Shown here piece by piece: positions 16,216-27,662 of a DNA stretch of 63,633 bases. Both the position numbers and the translations under genes were made by a program. The notes under the pieces are model-generated. The model was not told the origin of the DNA, ran no database searches, and saw only the letters and a program-made list of their open reading frames with translations. Numbering within the stretch: the first letter of the stretch is position 1; every line of letters starts with the position of its first letter. The stretch covers positions 1 through 63,633 of the forward strand of contig NZ_ARQI01000116.1 in assembly GCF_000384655.1 (NCBI RefSeq), given 5' to 3'. Origin of the DNA: Brachyspira innocens ATCC 29796. Lineage in GTDB: Bacteria > Spirochaetota > Brachyspiria > Brachyspirales > Brachyspiraceae.

Positions 16216-16740
16216 ATGCCTAATAAGAAAAACATTGAAACAGTATCATTTCTTAAAGAAAGTATTGGCGGCTGTGCAGGACTAGTATTCTTCGATTACA
16301 GAGGAGTAACAGTATCTCAGCTTACAGATTTAAGACGTGAATTAGCTAAGACTTCTTCTTCAATGAAAATATGTAAAAACTCTTTAGTTGATATTGCTTT
16401 AAAAGAGTTAGGCAGAGAAGTAAAAGATGAAATGTTTGTCAATCCTACAGCAGTAGTATTTGCTAAGGAAGATGTACCTGGTGCAGCTAAAGTAATAAGC
16501 GAAGCATCTAAGAAAAATGACAAAATAAAAATCAAAGGCGGCTATATGGGTGAAGATTTGCTTGACCCAGCACAAGTACAAGTTGTAGCTAACATTCCGC
16601 CAAGAGAAGTTTTGCTTTCTCATCTTGTTACAGCACTCGAGTCTCCTATATCAAGTTTTGCAAACAGCTTGCAAAGCATTATATCAGAGCTTGCTTATGT
16701 GCTTGACAGTGTTGAAGAAGAAAAGAAAAAATCAGCTTAA
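16216..16740 (+). CDS. rplJ: Ribosomal protein uL10
   Basis: The 174-residue protein has the L10 pattern: LVFFDYRGVTVSQLTDLRREL (about 23-43), MKICKNSLVDIALKE, and the C-terminal helix SLQSIISELAYVLDSVEEEK that holds L12 dimers. GAGGTGG lies before the ATG. It precedes rplL in the expected order. Confidence 0.96.
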   Translation: MPNKKNIETVSFLKESIGGCAGLVFFDYRGVTVSQLTDLRRELAKTSSSMKICKNSLVDIALKELGREVKDEMFVNPTAVVFAKEDVPGAAKVISEASKKNDKIKIKGGYMGEDLLDPAQVQVVANIPPREVLLSHLVTALESPISSFANSLQSIISELAYVLDSVEEEKKKSA

Positions 16741-16799
16741 TATGCTGGAAAATTATTAAAAATAAAGAAAATTATTAAACATTTTTAAGGAGATAAACA

Positions 16800-17186
16800 A
16801 TGGCTTTAAGTAAAGAAGAAATATTACAAGCAATAGAAGAAATGAAAGTTATAGAGCTTCATGAATTAGTAGAAGCTATTAAAGAAAAATTTAATGTAAC
16901 AGCAGCTATGCCAGTTGCAGCAGTAGCAGCAGCTCCAGCAGGCGGTGCAGCAGCTCCAGCAGAAGAAGAAAAAAATGAATTTGATATCATTCTTACAGGT
17001 TTTGAAGCTGATAAAAAAATCGCTCTTATTAAAGAAGTTAGAGCAGTTAGCGGTTTAGGCTTAAAAGAAGCTAAAGATGCAGTAGAAAAAGGCGGAGAAA
17101 CTATCAAATCAGGCGTTTCTAAAGATGAAGCAGCAGCAATCAAAAAACAATTGGAAGCTGCAGGCGGTAAAGTTGAAGTTAAATAA
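16800..17186 (+). CDS. rplL: Ribosomal protein bL12 (L7/L12)
   Basis: This 128-residue protein has an N-terminal dimer domain (residues 1-35), a flexible Ala/Gly/Pro hinge (about 37-58) and the C-terminal domain that binds translation factors ([20 protein letters not shown], then [13 protein letters not shown]). AAGGAG lies 8 bases upstream of the ATG. A hairpin follows that may reduce read-through to rpoB. Confidence 0.97.
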   Translation: MALSKEEILQAIEEMKVIELHELVEAIKEKFNVTAAMPVAAVAAAPAGGAAAPAEEEKNEFDIILTGFEADKKIALIKEVRAVSGLGLKEAKDAVEKGGETIKSGVSKDEAAAIKKQLEAAGGKVEVK

Positions 17187-17230
17187 TTATTTTTGTAAAT
17201 ATATCATTAACATTTAATGATTTAAATATT

Positions 17231-17261
17231 AAGAAGGGTATGATACGCTTGTACCCTTCTT
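17231..17261 (+). terminator. Attenuator-like hairpin between rplL and rpoB
   Basis: A 10-bp stem (AAGAAGGGTA / TACCCTTCTT) with an 11-base loop is followed by only a broken T-rich stretch (ATTACTATTTTTAT). That fits a partial terminator, as known between rplL and rpoB in E. coli, which lets fewer transcripts into rpoBC. Confidence 0.65.
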
Positions 17262-17318
17262 ATTACTATTTTTATCAAGTCTATTATAAAAAGCGTTTAA
17301 TTGTGGAGATCTTTTAAT

Positions 17319-20300
17319 ATGGCCAATAACATTCAGATAGATAATAAAGTATATCCAGAACGAGGGGTAGAGTTCGCAAAGAAATATAGGATAGAAAATG
17401 GACGTGTAAACTTTTCACGTTCTGCTTCCGTAATAGAACCTCCTGATCTCCTCGCTATACAGAAAGAGTCATACGAGAGCTTCCTTCAAAAGGATGTACC
17501 TGAAAATAAAAGAAAAAATGAAGGATTGCAGGAAGTATTAACTTCAATATTCCCTATAGTGGCTTCCAACGAAAAAATGCAGATAGAATTCATCTCCTAT
17601 TCTATAGGAGAGCCTAAAATTACAGAAAAAGAAGCCAGAAGAAGAGATAAAACTTACGCTTATCCTTTTAAAATAAAAGTTCAATTAACTGTAAGAGACC
17701 CAGAAAGAATTATAGAACAAGAAATTTTTGTAGGCGATATACCTGCTATGACAGACAGAGGCACATTTATAATTAATGGTGCTGAACGTGTTGTAGTTTC
17801 TCAAATTCACAGATCTCCTGGTGTTGTTTTCAATAGAAGCGACAGAGATGCTATGTTCGTAGCCAAAATCATTCCAGACAGAGGTACTTGGCTTGAATTT
17901 GAGCTTGATACCAAAAAAGACATTATGTATGTTAGAATAGACAGAAAGAAAAAACTTCCTGTTACAGTATTTTTAAGAGCTATTGGTATCACAACTAATG
18001 AAGAAATTTTGAAATTATTTTATGAAGTAGATAATATTTCATTAGAAAAACTTTCAGATGATGAAAAGAAAGAAGCCCTAATAGGAAGACGTTCTTATTC
18101 TACAGTATTTGATACAGAAAACCCAGATGAAATTATATTAAACCCGGGCGAGCTTATCAATACAAACCTTGCTGAAAGACTTTTAATGAGCGGCATTAAA
18201 GAAATATCAGTATTAAATATGGAAGCAATAAAAGATAATGTTACTATAATTAATACTTTAGATAAAGACACTACTAAAAACCAAGAAGAAGCATGTACAA
18301 AAATATACAATGTTATAAGACCAGGTGAGCCTGCTTTAATAGAAAACGTTGTAAGAACATGTAATGACTTAGTATTTGACCCTAAATTATATGCTTTGGG
18401 TGATGTAGGACGTTATAAAATTAATAAAAGATTAAACTTCCCTGAAAGCGAACAGGATAAAGTTTTAAGACATAAAGATATAATAGAAACTATTCGTTTT
18501 TTAATAAAAGTATTTATTAATGAAGAACAGTTAGATGATATAGATCACTTAGGAAACAGACGTGTAAGAAGCGTAGGAGAATTGCTTGCTATACAAATAA
18601 AAGCTGGATTTACTAGAATGGAGCGTATAGCCAAAGAAAGAATGCAAATGCAGGATATGGAAGCAGTAACTCCTCAGTCTCTTGTAAGCATTAAACTTAT
18701 ACAGGCTGTAATAAAAGAGTTTTACGGTACAAGCCAATTATCTCAGTTCATGGATCAGAACAATCCATTATCAGAGATTACACATAAAAGAAGATTAAAC
18801 GCATTAGGTCCGGGCGGTCTTACTAGAGACAGAGCAGGTTTTGAAGTAAGAGACGTACACCATACTCACTATGGTAAAATATGTCCTATTGAAACTCCTG
18901 AAGGACCAAATATCGGACTTATAGTTTCGCTTGCTACTTACGCTAAAATTAATAAACATGGATTTTTAGAAACTCCATACAGAAAAGTTATAGACGGAAA
19001 AGTAACAGATGAAATAGAATACTTAACAGCACATGATGAGGAGAGATACCATATTGCTGATGCTAATGCTCCTTTAAACGAAGATGGAACATTTAAAGAA
19101 AATCTTATATCAACAAGATACAGAAGTGAATTCCCATATTCTTCACCAGATCAGGTTCAGTATATGGACGTTTCACCTCAGCAGATAGTTTCTCTTTCAA
19201 GTTCATTAATACCATTCTTGGAGCATGACGATGCTAACAGAGCTTTAATGGGTTCAAACATGCAGCGTCAAAGTGTTCCTTTGCTCTATCCAGAAGCTCC
19301 TATTGTAGGAACAGGTGTAGAGGCAAAAATTTGTCAGCCGGGTACTGGAATAGCAGTACATGCAAAAAGAGCTGGAAAAGTTATAAAAGTTGTACATGAT
19401 GAGATTATAATTAAACCTACAAAACAGAACAGTGATGATGATTTTGATGTTTATGAATTAGTAAAATATCAAAGAACTAACCAAGATACAAATTATCACC
19501 AAAGACCAGTTGTAAATGTAGGCGATGTAGTTAAAGCTGGAGGACTTCTAGCTGACGGGCCTGCAACTGATCATGGTGAGTTAGCACTTGGAAGAAATGT
19601 TTTAGCTGCTTTCATGATCTTTGAAGGATACAACTTCGAGGACGCTATACTTTTAAGCAGAAGATTAGTTCAGGAAGATGTATTTACTTCCATTCACATA
19701 GAAGAGTTTTCTGTAGAAGCACGCGAAACAAAATTAGATAAAGAAAATATTACTAGAGATATACCTAATGTATCAGATTCTGCTTTCAAAAACCTAGATG
19801 AAAGAGGTATTGTGAGAATAGGTGCTAAAGTAAAAGCAGGCGATATATTAGTAGGTAAAGTAACACCAAAAGGTGAAACTGAAATAACTCCAGAATACAG
19901 ACTTCTTCACTCAATATTCGGTGAAAAAGCAAGAGATGTAAAAGATACTTCTTTAAGAGTTCCTCATGGTAAGGACGGTACAGTTATAGATGTAAGAGTA
20001 TACAGCAGAGAAAACGGAGATGAATTGAAGCCGGGAGTTGAGGAAGTAGTAAAAGTATTTTTAGCTAAGAAACGTATAATACAGGAAGGCGATAAAATGG
20101 CAGGACGTCACGGTAACAAAGGGGTCGTTGCTAGAATTATGCCAATAGAAGATATGCCTTTCTTGGAAGACGGTACTCCAGTAGATATATGTCTTAACCC
20201 ATTAGGTGTACCTTCACGTATGAATATAGGTCAGGTAATTGAGATGTTACTTGGTTGGTCTGGTCATAAAATGGGACTTAAATATGCTTGTCCAGTATTT

Positions 20301-20840
20301 GAAGGACCAAAAGAAGAGGCATTGAGAGAAGCATTTGTTACAAGCGGTATGAATCCTAATGGAAAGGTTAGACTTTATGACGGAAGAACAGGAGAGCCTT
20401 TCAAAAATGAAGTAGCTGTAGGATACATGTACATGCTTAAACTTAATCACTTAGTTGAAGATAAAGTACATGCTAGAAGTACAGGTCCTTACTCACTTGT
20501 TACTCAGCAGCCTTTGGGAGGTAAATCTCAATTCGGAGGTCAGCGTTTAGGAGAGATGGAAGTTTGGGCATTAGAGGCTTATGGAGCTGCAAATATGCTT
20601 CAAGAGTTCTTAACTGTTAAATCAGATGATATGACAGGACGTGCTAGAATATATGAATCTATTGTTAAAGGCGATGTTATATCTTCTCCGGGTATACCAG
20701 AAAGCTTTAACGTATTAGTTCAGGAGCTTAGAGGTTTGGGTCTTAATATTACTATTCATGATGAAGAAGGCAATCAGCTTCCTTCTACTGAAAAAGAACT
20801 TAGACAAAAAACTAAAAAGAAAACACAGATTTTTAAATAA
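17319..20840 (+). CDS. rpoB: RNA polymerase beta subunit
   Basis: The product has 1173 residues from ATG 17319; GGAG 12 bases upstream favours this over a start 6 codons earlier. Conserved blocks include the rifampicin region (FGTSQLSQFMDQNNPLSEITHKRRLNALGPGG, starting near residue 475), ETPEGPNIGLI, the RAL/GSNMQRQ block, KMAGRHGNKGVV and the end LRGLGLNI. The rifampicin-region residues look wild-type to the eye (LSQFMDQNNPLSEITHKRRL). RpoB and RpoC form the catalytic core. rpoC starts 19 bases after its stop. Confidence 0.98.
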   Translation: MANNIQIDNKVYPERGVEFAKKYRIENGRVNFSRSASVIEPPDLLAIQKESYESFLQKDVPENKRKNEGLQEVLTSIFPIVASNEKMQIEFISYSIGEPKITEKEARRRDKTYAYPFKIKVQLTVRDPERIIEQEIFVGDIPAMTDRGTFIINGAERVVVSQIHRSPGVVFNRSDRDAMFVAKIIPDRGTWLEFELDTKKDIMYVRIDRKKKLPVTVFLRAIGITTNEEILKLFYEVDNISLEKLSDDEKKEALIGRRSYSTVFDTENPDEIILNPGELINTNLAERLLMSGIKEISVLNMEAIKDNVTIINTLDKDTTKNQEEACTKIYNVIRPGEPALIENVVRTCNDLVFDPKLYALGDVGRYKINKRLNFPESEQDKVLRHKDIIETIRFLIKVFINEEQLDDIDHLGNRRVRSVGELLAIQIKAGFTRMERIAKERMQMQDMEAVTPQSLVSIKLIQAVIKEFYGTSQLSQFMDQNNPLSEITHKRRLNALGPGGLTRDRAGFEVRDVHHTHYGKICPIETPEGPNIGLIVSLATYAKINKHGFLETPYRKVIDGKVTDEIEYLTAHDEERYHIADANAPLNEDGTFKENLISTRYRSEFPYSSPDQVQYMDVSPQQIVSLSSSLIPFLEHDDANRALMGSNMQRQSVPLLYPEAPIVGTGVEAKICQPGTGIAVHAKRAGKVIKVVHDEIIIKPTKQNSDDDFDVYELVKYQRTNQDTNYHQRPVVNVGDVVKAGGLLADGPATDHGELALGRNVLAAFMIFEGYNFEDAILLSRRLVQEDVFTSIHIEEFSVEARETKLDKENITRDIPNVSDSAFKNLDERGIVRIGAKVKAGDILVGKVTPKGETEITPEYRLLHSIFGEKARDVKDTSLRVPHGKDGTVIDVRVYSRENGDELKPGVEEVVKVFLAKKRIIQEGDKMAGRHGNKGVVARIMPIEDMPFLEDGTPVDICLNPLGVPSRMNIGQVIEMLLGWSGHKMGLKYACPVFEGPKEEALREAFVTSGMNPNGKVRLYDGRTGEPFKNEVAVGYMYMLKLNHLVEDKVHARSTGPYSLVTQQPLGGKSQFGGQRLGEMEVWALEAYGAANMLQEFLTVKSDDMTGRARIYESIVKGDVISSPGIPESFNVLVQELRGLGLNITIHDEEGNQLPSTEKELRQKTKKKTQIFK

Positions 20841-20859
20841 TTAGGAGAAGTTTAAGTAT

Positions 20860-23800
20860 ATGCAATTTTCAAACTTTGACCAAATAAAAATTAGTATAGC
20901 AAGTCCTCAGGTTATGAGAGAATGGAGTTATGGTGAGGTAAAAAAACCAGAAACTATTAACTACAGAACTTTAAGACCTGAAAGAGACGGACTTTTTTGT
21001 GAAAAGATATTCGGAACTACTAAAGAATATGAATGTTACTGCGGTAAGTTTAAAAGCATTCGTTATAAAGGTGTAGTTTGTGATAAATGCGGTGTTGAAG
21101 TTACTCATTTTAAGGTAAGACGTGAGAGAATGGGGCATATAGAATTGGCTGCTCCTGTTGCTCATATTTGGTATTATAGAAATACTCCTTCAAGAATAGG
21201 ACTTCTTCTTAATATGAATATTGCTCATTTAAGAAGCGTACTTTATTTTGAAAGATACGTTGTTATTGATGCAGGCGATAGTGCATATTCAAAAGGCGAT
21301 CTTTTAACTGAAGATGAATATAATGAGGCTTTAGACAGATACGGTGATAATATAAGAATAGGTATAGGTGCTGAGGGCATACGTGATATGCTTAAAGACC
21401 TTGATATGGACGAAGAGATTAGAAAGCTCAGAGAAGAGATGATTAAAAAAGGAGAGAAGAGCGACAGACGTTTGAGAAAGCGTCTTGAAATCTTTGAAGA
21501 CTTTAAGGCTAGCGGAAATGATCCTACTTGGATGATACTTGATGTAGTGCCAGTTATTCCTCCAGATTTAAGACCTATGGTTCAGCTTGACGGAGGACGT
21601 TTCGCTACTTCAGACTTGAATGATCTCTATAGAAGAGTTATTAATAGAAATATACGTTTAAGAAGATTATTAGTTTTAAGAGCTCCTGATATCATTATAA
21701 GAAATGAAAAAAGAATGCTTCAGGAGGCTGTTGATGCTTTATTTGATAACAGCAGACGTAAAAAAGTAGTTAAGGGACCTGGTAACAGACCTTTAAAATC
21801 GCTTTCTGATATGCTTAAAGGTAAGCAGGGACGTTTCAGACAAAACCTTTTGGGTAAGCGTGTTGACTATTCCGGACGTTCGGTTATTGTTGCTGGTCCT
21901 AGACTAAAAATGCATCAATGCGGTCTTCCTAAAAAAATGGCTGTTGAATTATTCAAACCATTTATTATGAAAAAATTAGTTGAAATCAATTCAGCTCATA
22001 ATATAAAATCTGCAAAAAGATTTGTAGAAGAGGGCAGAGAAGAAGTTTGGGGTGTATTAGAAGAAATAGCTAAAGAGCATCCAGTTCTATTAAACAGAGC
22101 TCCTACACTTCACAGACTTGGTATTCAGGCATTTGAACCAGTACTTGTTGAAGGTAAGGCTATTCAGCTTCACCCATTAGTTTGTCACGCTTACAATGCT
22201 GACTTTGACGGCGACCAGATGGCAGTTCACACGCCTCTTTCTGCTGAGGCCCAGATTGAGGCTTGGACTTTGATGCTTGCTCCTCATAATATATTAAACC
22301 CTGCAAATGGAGAGCCTATTGTTAACCCTACTCAAGATATAGTACTTGGTATTAGTTATTTAACTAAATTAAGAACTGGTATTAAAGGTGAGGGAAAAAT
22401 CTTCTCTTCTCCTAAAGATGCACTTCTTGCTTATGATAATGATTTGGTTGAGCTTGAAGCTAGAATTAAAGTACTAATGAAAAATAAAGACGGTGAAGAA
22501 GAATTCCTTGAAACTTCTGTTGGAAGATTAAAATTTAATGAAGTTATTCCAGAAGATTTTAGATTCCAAAACAGAGATTTTAACAGTAAAGATTTAGCTA
22601 AATTTATTCATGAAGTATATTTAAAACATGGTACAGCTGTAACAGTTAATATGCTTGATGATATTAAAGAGCTTGGATATAAGAGTGCTACTGTATTTGG
22701 TTCTACTATTTCTATAGCTGATATACTTATACCTCCGATGAAAAAACATGAAATAGAAGAGGCTACTAAACAGGTAGAGTTCATTGAAACTCAATATCAA
22801 AATGGTGTTATTACTACAGATGAGAAAAAGCAGAAAGTTATCGACCTTTGGACTACTGTTGAAGGTAAAATAACAGAAGCTATGATGGATAATTTAAGAC
22901 AAGACCAAGACGGATTTAATCCAGTATATATAATGGCAGACTCTGGAGCTAGAGGTTCTAAACAGCAGATAAGACAGCTTGCTAGTATGCGTGGACTTAT
23001 GGCTAAACCTTCTGGTGAAATTATTGAGCTTCCTATTATATCTAACTTTAAAGAAGGTCTTACTGTACAGGAATACTTTATTTCTACTCACGGTGCTAGA
23101 AAAGGTCTTGCCGATACTGCATTAAAAACTTCTAATGCTGGTTATCTTACTAGAAGGTTAGTAGATGTTGCTATTGGGGTGGTTGTTTCTGAGCATGACT
23201 GCGGTACTGTTAAAGGTATTGAAATAGAAGCTATAAAATCTGGGGACGAAATTATTGATCCTCTTAAAAACCGTATAGTTGGTTTCTTCAGTAATGAATA
23301 TATTTATCATCCAGTTACTAAAGAACTTATTTGTCCTGCTAATACTGAAATTACTGAAGAGATTGGGGACATTATAGAAAAAGCTGGTATAGAGAAAATA
23401 AGAATAAGACACCCTCTTACTTGTGAAAGCAGAATGGGAGTTTGTCAGAAATGCTATGGAAGAAGTTTATCTACTAATAATCTTGCTTCTATTGGTGAGG
23501 CTGTTGGTGTTGTTGCGGCTCAAAGTATTGGTCAGCCAGGTACTCAGCTTACAATGAGAACTTTCCACATCGGTGGTGTTGCTACTCAGATGGTTGAAGA
23601 AAATGAAGTTAAAGTTAATTATCCTATATATATAGAACAATTCTCAAATTATGTTGTTCAGCCTAATGGTGTAAAAATTACTGCTAGAAAGGGTGATTTG
23701 GTTATAAGACGTGTACTTGAAAAATTCGAGAAAAACACTATAAAAGAATTATTAGTTGAAAATAATGCTAAGGTTCTTATAGGAGACGTTATTGCCAATA

Positions 23801-25062
23801 CTAAAGACGGAAGTGAAATAAAAGCTACTCATAATGGTACTTTGATAGTTACTGATGATGATAAATATGTAATGATTACAGGTGTTAAACACTCTATTGC
23901 TATTAAAGTAGGAAGTGAATATAAAGTTGATGAACATGTATTTATTGAACCTAATACTGTTATAGCTAGCTTTGATACTTATAACGAACCTATCATCTCT
24001 GAAAAATCAGGTATTGTAAGATGGCAGGATATTATTCCTGGAAGAACTTTGGTTGAGTCTATAGACGAACAGACTGGAAACGTAACTAATATCATTCAGG
24101 AGTTTAAAGATGCTAGTATGCAGCCTAAGATATTAATTACAGGAGAAGGTGAGCCTTTTGAAACAGATATACCTAATGGTGCTCAGCTTATGGTTGAAAA
24201 TAACCAAAAGGTTGAAATAGGTGAGGTTATAGCTAAAACTACTCGTATACAGCAAAAAAGTAGAGATATTACTGGAGGTCTTCCTAGAGTACAGGAATTA
24301 CTTGAAGCTCAAAAACCTAAAGATACTGCTATTATTGCTGGTATTGACGGTGAGGTTGAAATAGGCGGTTCTCATAAAGGTAAAAAAGTAGTTAAAATCA
24401 GAAATGAATTTGATGAAACTAAACATTTGGTTCCTCATGGTAAGATGCTTCTTGTAAGAAACGGAGACTATGTAAAAACTGGTACTCAGTTATGTGCTGG
24501 TAAGATAAATCCTCATGACATACTAGAAACTCAGGGAGATTTGGCTTTACAGACTTATTTGCTTGAAGAGATTCAAGGTGTATATAAGCAGCAGGGTGTA
24601 GGTATTAATGATAAACACTTTGCTCTTATAATAAGACAGATGTTAAGAAGACTTGAAATTACTGATCCTGGCGACACTAAATATATTGTAGGTCAGTATG
24701 TAGATAAATATGAGTTTGAAGAAGAAAATAAACGCTATGAAGAAGCAGGCGGTTCTCCTGCAAGCGGTAAGCCTGTACTTTTAGGATTAACTAAAGCTGC
24801 TTTAAATACTGAAAGCTTTATATCTTCTGCTTCTTTCCAAGAAACTACTAAAGTTTTAACTAATGCTGCTATTAAAGGAAAAGTTGATAAACTTCTAGGA
24901 CTTAAAGAAAATGTTATTATAGGTCATTTAATACCTGCAGGTACTGGTGTTAAATTATATAATAAATTGCATGTTTATAACAAACATAGCGGTGATTTAG
25001 ATAAAAAGAATAATGTGGAAACCACCGATAAAGAAGAAGAAGTTATGCAAATAACTGTATAA
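20860..25062 (+). CDS. rpoC: RNA polymerase beta' subunit
   Basis: The 1400-residue protein carries the N-terminal zinc motif with C59, C61, C74 and C77, and the catalytic [12 protein letters not shown] motif, whose magnesium Asp residues are D448, D450 and D452. Later blocks include the bridge-helix region ([22 protein letters not shown]) and the second zinc site ([13 protein letters not shown]). The length fits a spirochaete beta' without large insertions. It ends the operon; a terminator follows 15 bases after the stop. Confidence 0.98.
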   Translation: MQFSNFDQIKISIASPQVMREWSYGEVKKPETINYRTLRPERDGLFCEKIFGTTKEYECYCGKFKSIRYKGVVCDKCGVEVTHFKVRRERMGHIELAAPVAHIWYYRNTPSRIGLLLNMNIAHLRSVLYFERYVVIDAGDSAYSKGDLLTEDEYNEALDRYGDNIRIGIGAEGIRDMLKDLDMDEEIRKLREEMIKKGEKSDRRLRKRLEIFEDFKASGNDPTWMILDVVPVIPPDLRPMVQLDGGRFATSDLNDLYRRVINRNIRLRRLLVLRAPDIIIRNEKRMLQEAVDALFDNSRRKKVVKGPGNRPLKSLSDMLKGKQGRFRQNLLGKRVDYSGRSVIVAGPRLKMHQCGLPKKMAVELFKPFIMKKLVEINSAHNIKSAKRFVEEGREEVWGVLEEIAKEHPVLLNRAPTLHRLGIQAFEPVLVEGKAIQLHPLVCHAYNADFDGDQMAVHTPLSAEAQIEAWTLMLAPHNILNPANGEPIVNPTQDIVLGISYLTKLRTGIKGEGKIFSSPKDALLAYDNDLVELEARIKVLMKNKDGEEEFLETSVGRLKFNEVIPEDFRFQNRDFNSKDLAKFIHEVYLKHGTAVTVNMLDDIKELGYKSATVFGSTISIADILIPPMKKHEIEEATKQVEFIETQYQNGVITTDEKKQKVIDLWTTVEGKITEAMMDNLRQDQDGFNPVYIMADSGARGSKQQIRQLASMRGLMAKPSGEIIELPIISNFKEGLTVQEYFISTHGARKGLADTALKTSNAGYLTRRLVDVAIGVVVSEHDCGTVKGIEIEAIKSGDEIIDPLKNRIVGFFSNEYIYHPVTKELICPANTEITEEIGDIIEKAGIEKIRIRHPLTCESRMGVCQKCYGRSLSTNNLASIGEAVGVVAAQSIGQPGTQLTMRTFHIGGVATQMVEENEVKVNYPIYIEQFSNYVVQPNGVKITARKGDLVIRRVLEKFEKNTIKELLVENNAKVLIGDVIANTKDGSEIKATHNGTLIVTDDDKYVMITGVKHSIAIKVGSEYKVDEHVFIEPNTVIASFDTYNEPIISEKSGIVRWQDIIPGRTLVESIDEQTGNVTNIIQEFKDASMQPKILITGEGEPFETDIPNGAQLMVENNQKVEIGEVIAKTTRIQQKSRDITGGLPRVQELLEAQKPKDTAIIAGIDGEVEIGGSHKGKKVVKIRNEFDETKHLVPHGKMLLVRNGDYVKTGTQLCAGKINPHDILETQGDLALQTYLLEEIQGVYKQQGVGINDKHFALIIRQMLRRLEITDPGDTKYIVGQYVDKYEFEEENKRYEEAGGSPASGKPVLLGLTKAALNTESFISSASFQETTKVLTNAAIKGKVDKLLGLKENVIIGHLIPAGTGVKLYNKLHVYNKHSGDLDKKNNVETTDKEEEVMQITV

Positions 25063-25077
25063 ATAATTTAATTAAGA

Positions 25078-25114
25078 AGAGGTTTTCATTACAATATGAG
25101 AACCTCTTTTTATA
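25078..25114 (+). terminator. Terminator after rpoC
   Basis: A 12-bp stem (AGAGGTTTTCAT / ATGAGAACCTCT, one G-T pair) with a short loop is followed by five T residues. It closes the long rpmG-rpoC unit. Confidence 0.92.
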
Positions 25115-25149
25115 ATTCTTAATATATTCAAACAATAAAGTGTAATAAA

Positions 25150-26091
25150 ATGATAAACAAAATTAATAAAATGCCTTTGGCTCTTACTGGTTTGGCACTT
25201 GGTATAGGAGGTATATTTAATGCTTGGACTATATTTACTGGTATTAAATATTTTGCTTATATTGGTGCTGTAATCTCATCTATTTTAATACTTACAATTA
25301 TAACTAAAATATTTTCATCATTTGGGGCTTTCCTTAATGATTTAGAACACCCAGTTGCAGGAAGTACTATTCCTACTCTTGATATGGCAGTTATGGTTAT
25401 ATCATCTTCTGTGGTTCAGTTTGTAAGACCGCTTGGTATAGCTATGTGGTTTATTGCAATTGCTGTACATATAATATTTGCTTTTACATTTATAGCACAT
25501 AGAATTAACTTGAAAGATTTAGAACATATGCTTCCTAGCTGGTTTGTTCCTCCTGTTGGTATAGTTGTAGCTGCTGTTGCTGGTGCTAATATGGGTTTTC
25601 CTCAAGTGTCTCAGATAATAGTTTATATAGGAACTATTCTTTATATTATAATATTTCCTTTTATATTTTATAGAATTATTTTTCATGAACCTTTGCCTGA
25701 TGACAGATTTCCAGCTTTTGCTGTAATGGGTGCTCCTGCTAATCTTTGTTTATGCGGTTATTTAACAGCTTTTCAGACTTACAATACAGCTTTACTTAAT
25801 TTTCTTTTAGCTTTGGGGTTATTTACTACATTTAAGGTTTATTTATCTCTTATAAGGGCTTTTAGAATTAAGTTTATACCTTTGTTTGCAGCTTATACTT
25901 TCCCATTAGCTGTTGGGGCTCAGGCTTTGCTTAAATATGCTAATTATTCAAAAAGTATTAATGGTGAGTATTTTTATATATGGAATATTATTTCTATATT
26001 TGAGCTTATAATAGCAAGCATGATGATACTTTATGTTTTCATCAATATGATGTTCTTTGTTCATAATAATGTTATAAAAGAAAGTAAATAA
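25150..26091 (+). CDS. TDT-family transporter (TehA/SLAC1-like)
   Basis: The 313-residue protein has about ten hydrophobic helices and patterns of the tellurite-resistance/dicarboxylate transporter family: MPLALTGLALGIGGIFNAW (residues 8-26), FLNDLEHPVAGSTIPTLDMA, and PPVGIVVAAVAGANMGFP. These proteins are anion channels or exporters; the substrate cannot be told from sequence. It stands alone after the rpoC terminator and converges with the restriction gene. Confidence 0.78.
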   Translation: MINKINKMPLALTGLALGIGGIFNAWTIFTGIKYFAYIGAVISSILILTIITKIFSSFGAFLNDLEHPVAGSTIPTLDMAVMVISSSVVQFVRPLGIAMWFIAIAVHIIFAFTFIAHRINLKDLEHMLPSWFVPPVGIVVAAVAGANMGFPQVSQIIVYIGTILYIIIFPFIFYRIIFHEPLPDDRFPAFAVMGAPANLCLCGYLTAFQTYNTALLNFLLALGLFTTFKVYLSLIRAFRIKFIPLFAAYTFPLAVGAQALLKYANYSKSINGEYFYIWNIISIFELIIASMMILYVFINMMFFVHNNVIKESK

Positions 26092-26124
26092 TATTAATTA
26101 TAATTTTTGTATTTATTTATATAA

Positions 26125-26880
26125 TCAGTTAATAATATATTTAGCTTCTTTATATAAATAAATACTATTATAATTATTTATATCTTTAAATCTAAACTCC
26201 CAAATTAAATATTCTCTATTTCTTTTTTCAAAAAATAATGTTCGTACATTTTTATTTGTATATTCAGACCATTGTCTATATGGATAGTATAATTGTCTTA
26301 TAATAGTGTCTTTAGTTTGTGAATTTTTAGCTTCTATTAATACAACATTATTTTTACCTTCGTATCCTGCATCAACTTCTGTTTGAACACTCTCAGCTTC
26401 TATTAATATTTTTCCTACATAAAAAGAAAATTTAGGAGTATATTTTCTTCCTCTTATTGTAAGTACAAGAGTATCATCTTCTGTAAAAGTTCTTATGATA
26501 CTTGAAGCATAGGCAAAATCTAAATGCTGCATTTCTGAATTACCTACTTTAGCAGTATCTAAATCAAATTCTAATTTTGAATCATATTTTAAAACTTTAG
26601 AAGTTATATCTGGTATATCAATGTATCCTTCTCCTTTTATTATAGCATATTCTCCATTTTTTATAGGAAGTATAAATAATTCTTTTTCTATAAATATATC
26701 TGGTCTGCTGTCTCTATGATCTTGCTTACATAAAATCCTTACTTCTTTTTCTGAAGTTGTCTTAAAATCTTTAGTAGCATCTTTGATCATTTTAGCATTA
26801 ATATAAAATGGTTCTTTATCAAAATTATGATTATTTATATTATATTTATCAAATATAGCTTTCCAAGAATTACTGCTCAT
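26125..26880 (-). CDS. Type II restriction endonuclease candidate
   Basis: The 251-residue protein has a PD-(D/E)xK-type nuclease signature at residues 168-186: EVDAGYEGKNNVVLIEAKN, with D170, E183 and K185 as metal ligands. The gene overlaps the stop of the methyltransferase by an ATGA, so the two are translationally coupled. By this pairing it should cleave the site methylated by its neighbour (inference). It does not look like DpnII or another restriction enzyme known to me. Base composition is close to its neighbours. Confidence 0.72.
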   Translation of the reverse strand: MSSNSWKAIFDKYNINNHNFDKEPFYINAKMIKDATKDFKTTSEKEVRILCKQDHRDSRPDIFIEKELFILPIKNGEYAIIKGEGYIDIPDITSKVLKYDSKLEFDLDTAKVGNSEMQHLDFAYASSIIRTFTEDDTLVLTIRGRKYTPKFSFYVGKILIEAESVQTEVDAGYEGKNNVVLIEAKNSQTKDTIIRQLYYPYRQWSEYTNKNVRTLFFEKRNREYLIWEFRFKDINNYNSIYLYKEAKYIIN

Positions 26881-27656
26881 AAAAAACTCTCCTTATTATC
26901 AATATCATTAAGTCTTTTATTTGTAAGTTCTATGTAATTTTCATCTATTTCTATTCCTATATAGTTTCTATTTCCTATTATTTTGCATGCTGCTGCCGTA
27001 GTACCAGATCCATTAAAAGGATCCAAAATAGTGTCATTTTCTTTTGTTGATGCTAATATTATTCTAGTTAAAAGTTTCAATGGTTTTTGAGTAGGGTGTT
27101 TACCATGTGTTTTTTCACTTTTTGACGGTGAAGATATTGACCATACACTTCTCATTTGTTTACCCTTGGATTTTAATTTATCATCTTCAAAATCCATATT
27201 TTTCATAAGATCATAATTATAATAATGTTTTGCATTTTTATTTTTTTTAGCCCAAAGAATAGTTTCATGGCTATGAGTAAATACCTTACAGCTTAAATTG
27301 GGTGCGGCATTAGGCTTATACCAAACTATATCATTTAATATATAAAAGCCTAATTTTTCTAATATATATCCGCATTTATATATACTATGATTAGTACCGC
27401 TTATCCATATAGTGCCTTCATCTTTCAAAACTCTTCTGCATTTTGATATCCAAGCCTCATGAAAAGCTGTATCTTCTTCAAAACCTAAACTTTTATCCCA
27501 TTCACCCTTATTTACGCTAACCATTTTACCAGCATGACAAGTTATTCCATTATTTGAAAGATTATAAGGAGGATCAGCAAATATCATATCTATAGAGTTT
27601 TCTTCTATAGTATCGAGTACTTCAAGACAATCACCTTTTATTATATTAAAGCTCAT
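26877..27656 (-). CDS. DNA adenine methyltransferase, DpnA-like (beta class)
   Basis: The 259-residue protein has motif IV DPPY at residues 28-31 and motif I as DPFNGSGTT at 212-220, the order of beta-class enzymes. The stretches MVSVNKGEWDKS, GTIWISGTNHSIY, NLSCKVFTHSHETILWA and GKHPTQKPLKLLTRIILAS closely recall M2.DpnII (DpnA), which methylates adenine in GATC, also in single strands. The recognition site of this enzyme is not proven. It starts 6 bases after hisD stops, so it probably rides on the his transcript. Confidence 0.87.
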   Translation of the reverse strand: MSFNIIKGDCLEVLDTIEENSIDMIFADPPYNLSNNGITCHAGKMVSVNKGEWDKSLGFEEDTAFHEAWISKCRRVLKDEGTIWISGTNHSIYKCGYILEKLGFYILNDIVWYKPNAAPNLSCKVFTHSHETILWAKKNKNAKHYYNYDLMKNMDFEDDKLKSKGKQMRSVWSISSPSKSEKTHGKHPTQKPLKLLTRIILASTKENDTILDPFNGSGTTAAACKIIGNRNYIGIEIDENYIELTNKRLNDIDNKESFL

Positions 27657-27662
27657 ATATAA

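Noticed and set aside
17319-20840. Rifampicin-resistance substitutions in rpoB
   Set aside because: The FGTSQLSQFMDQNNPLSEIT region reads like the normal sequence; no standard change was seen.
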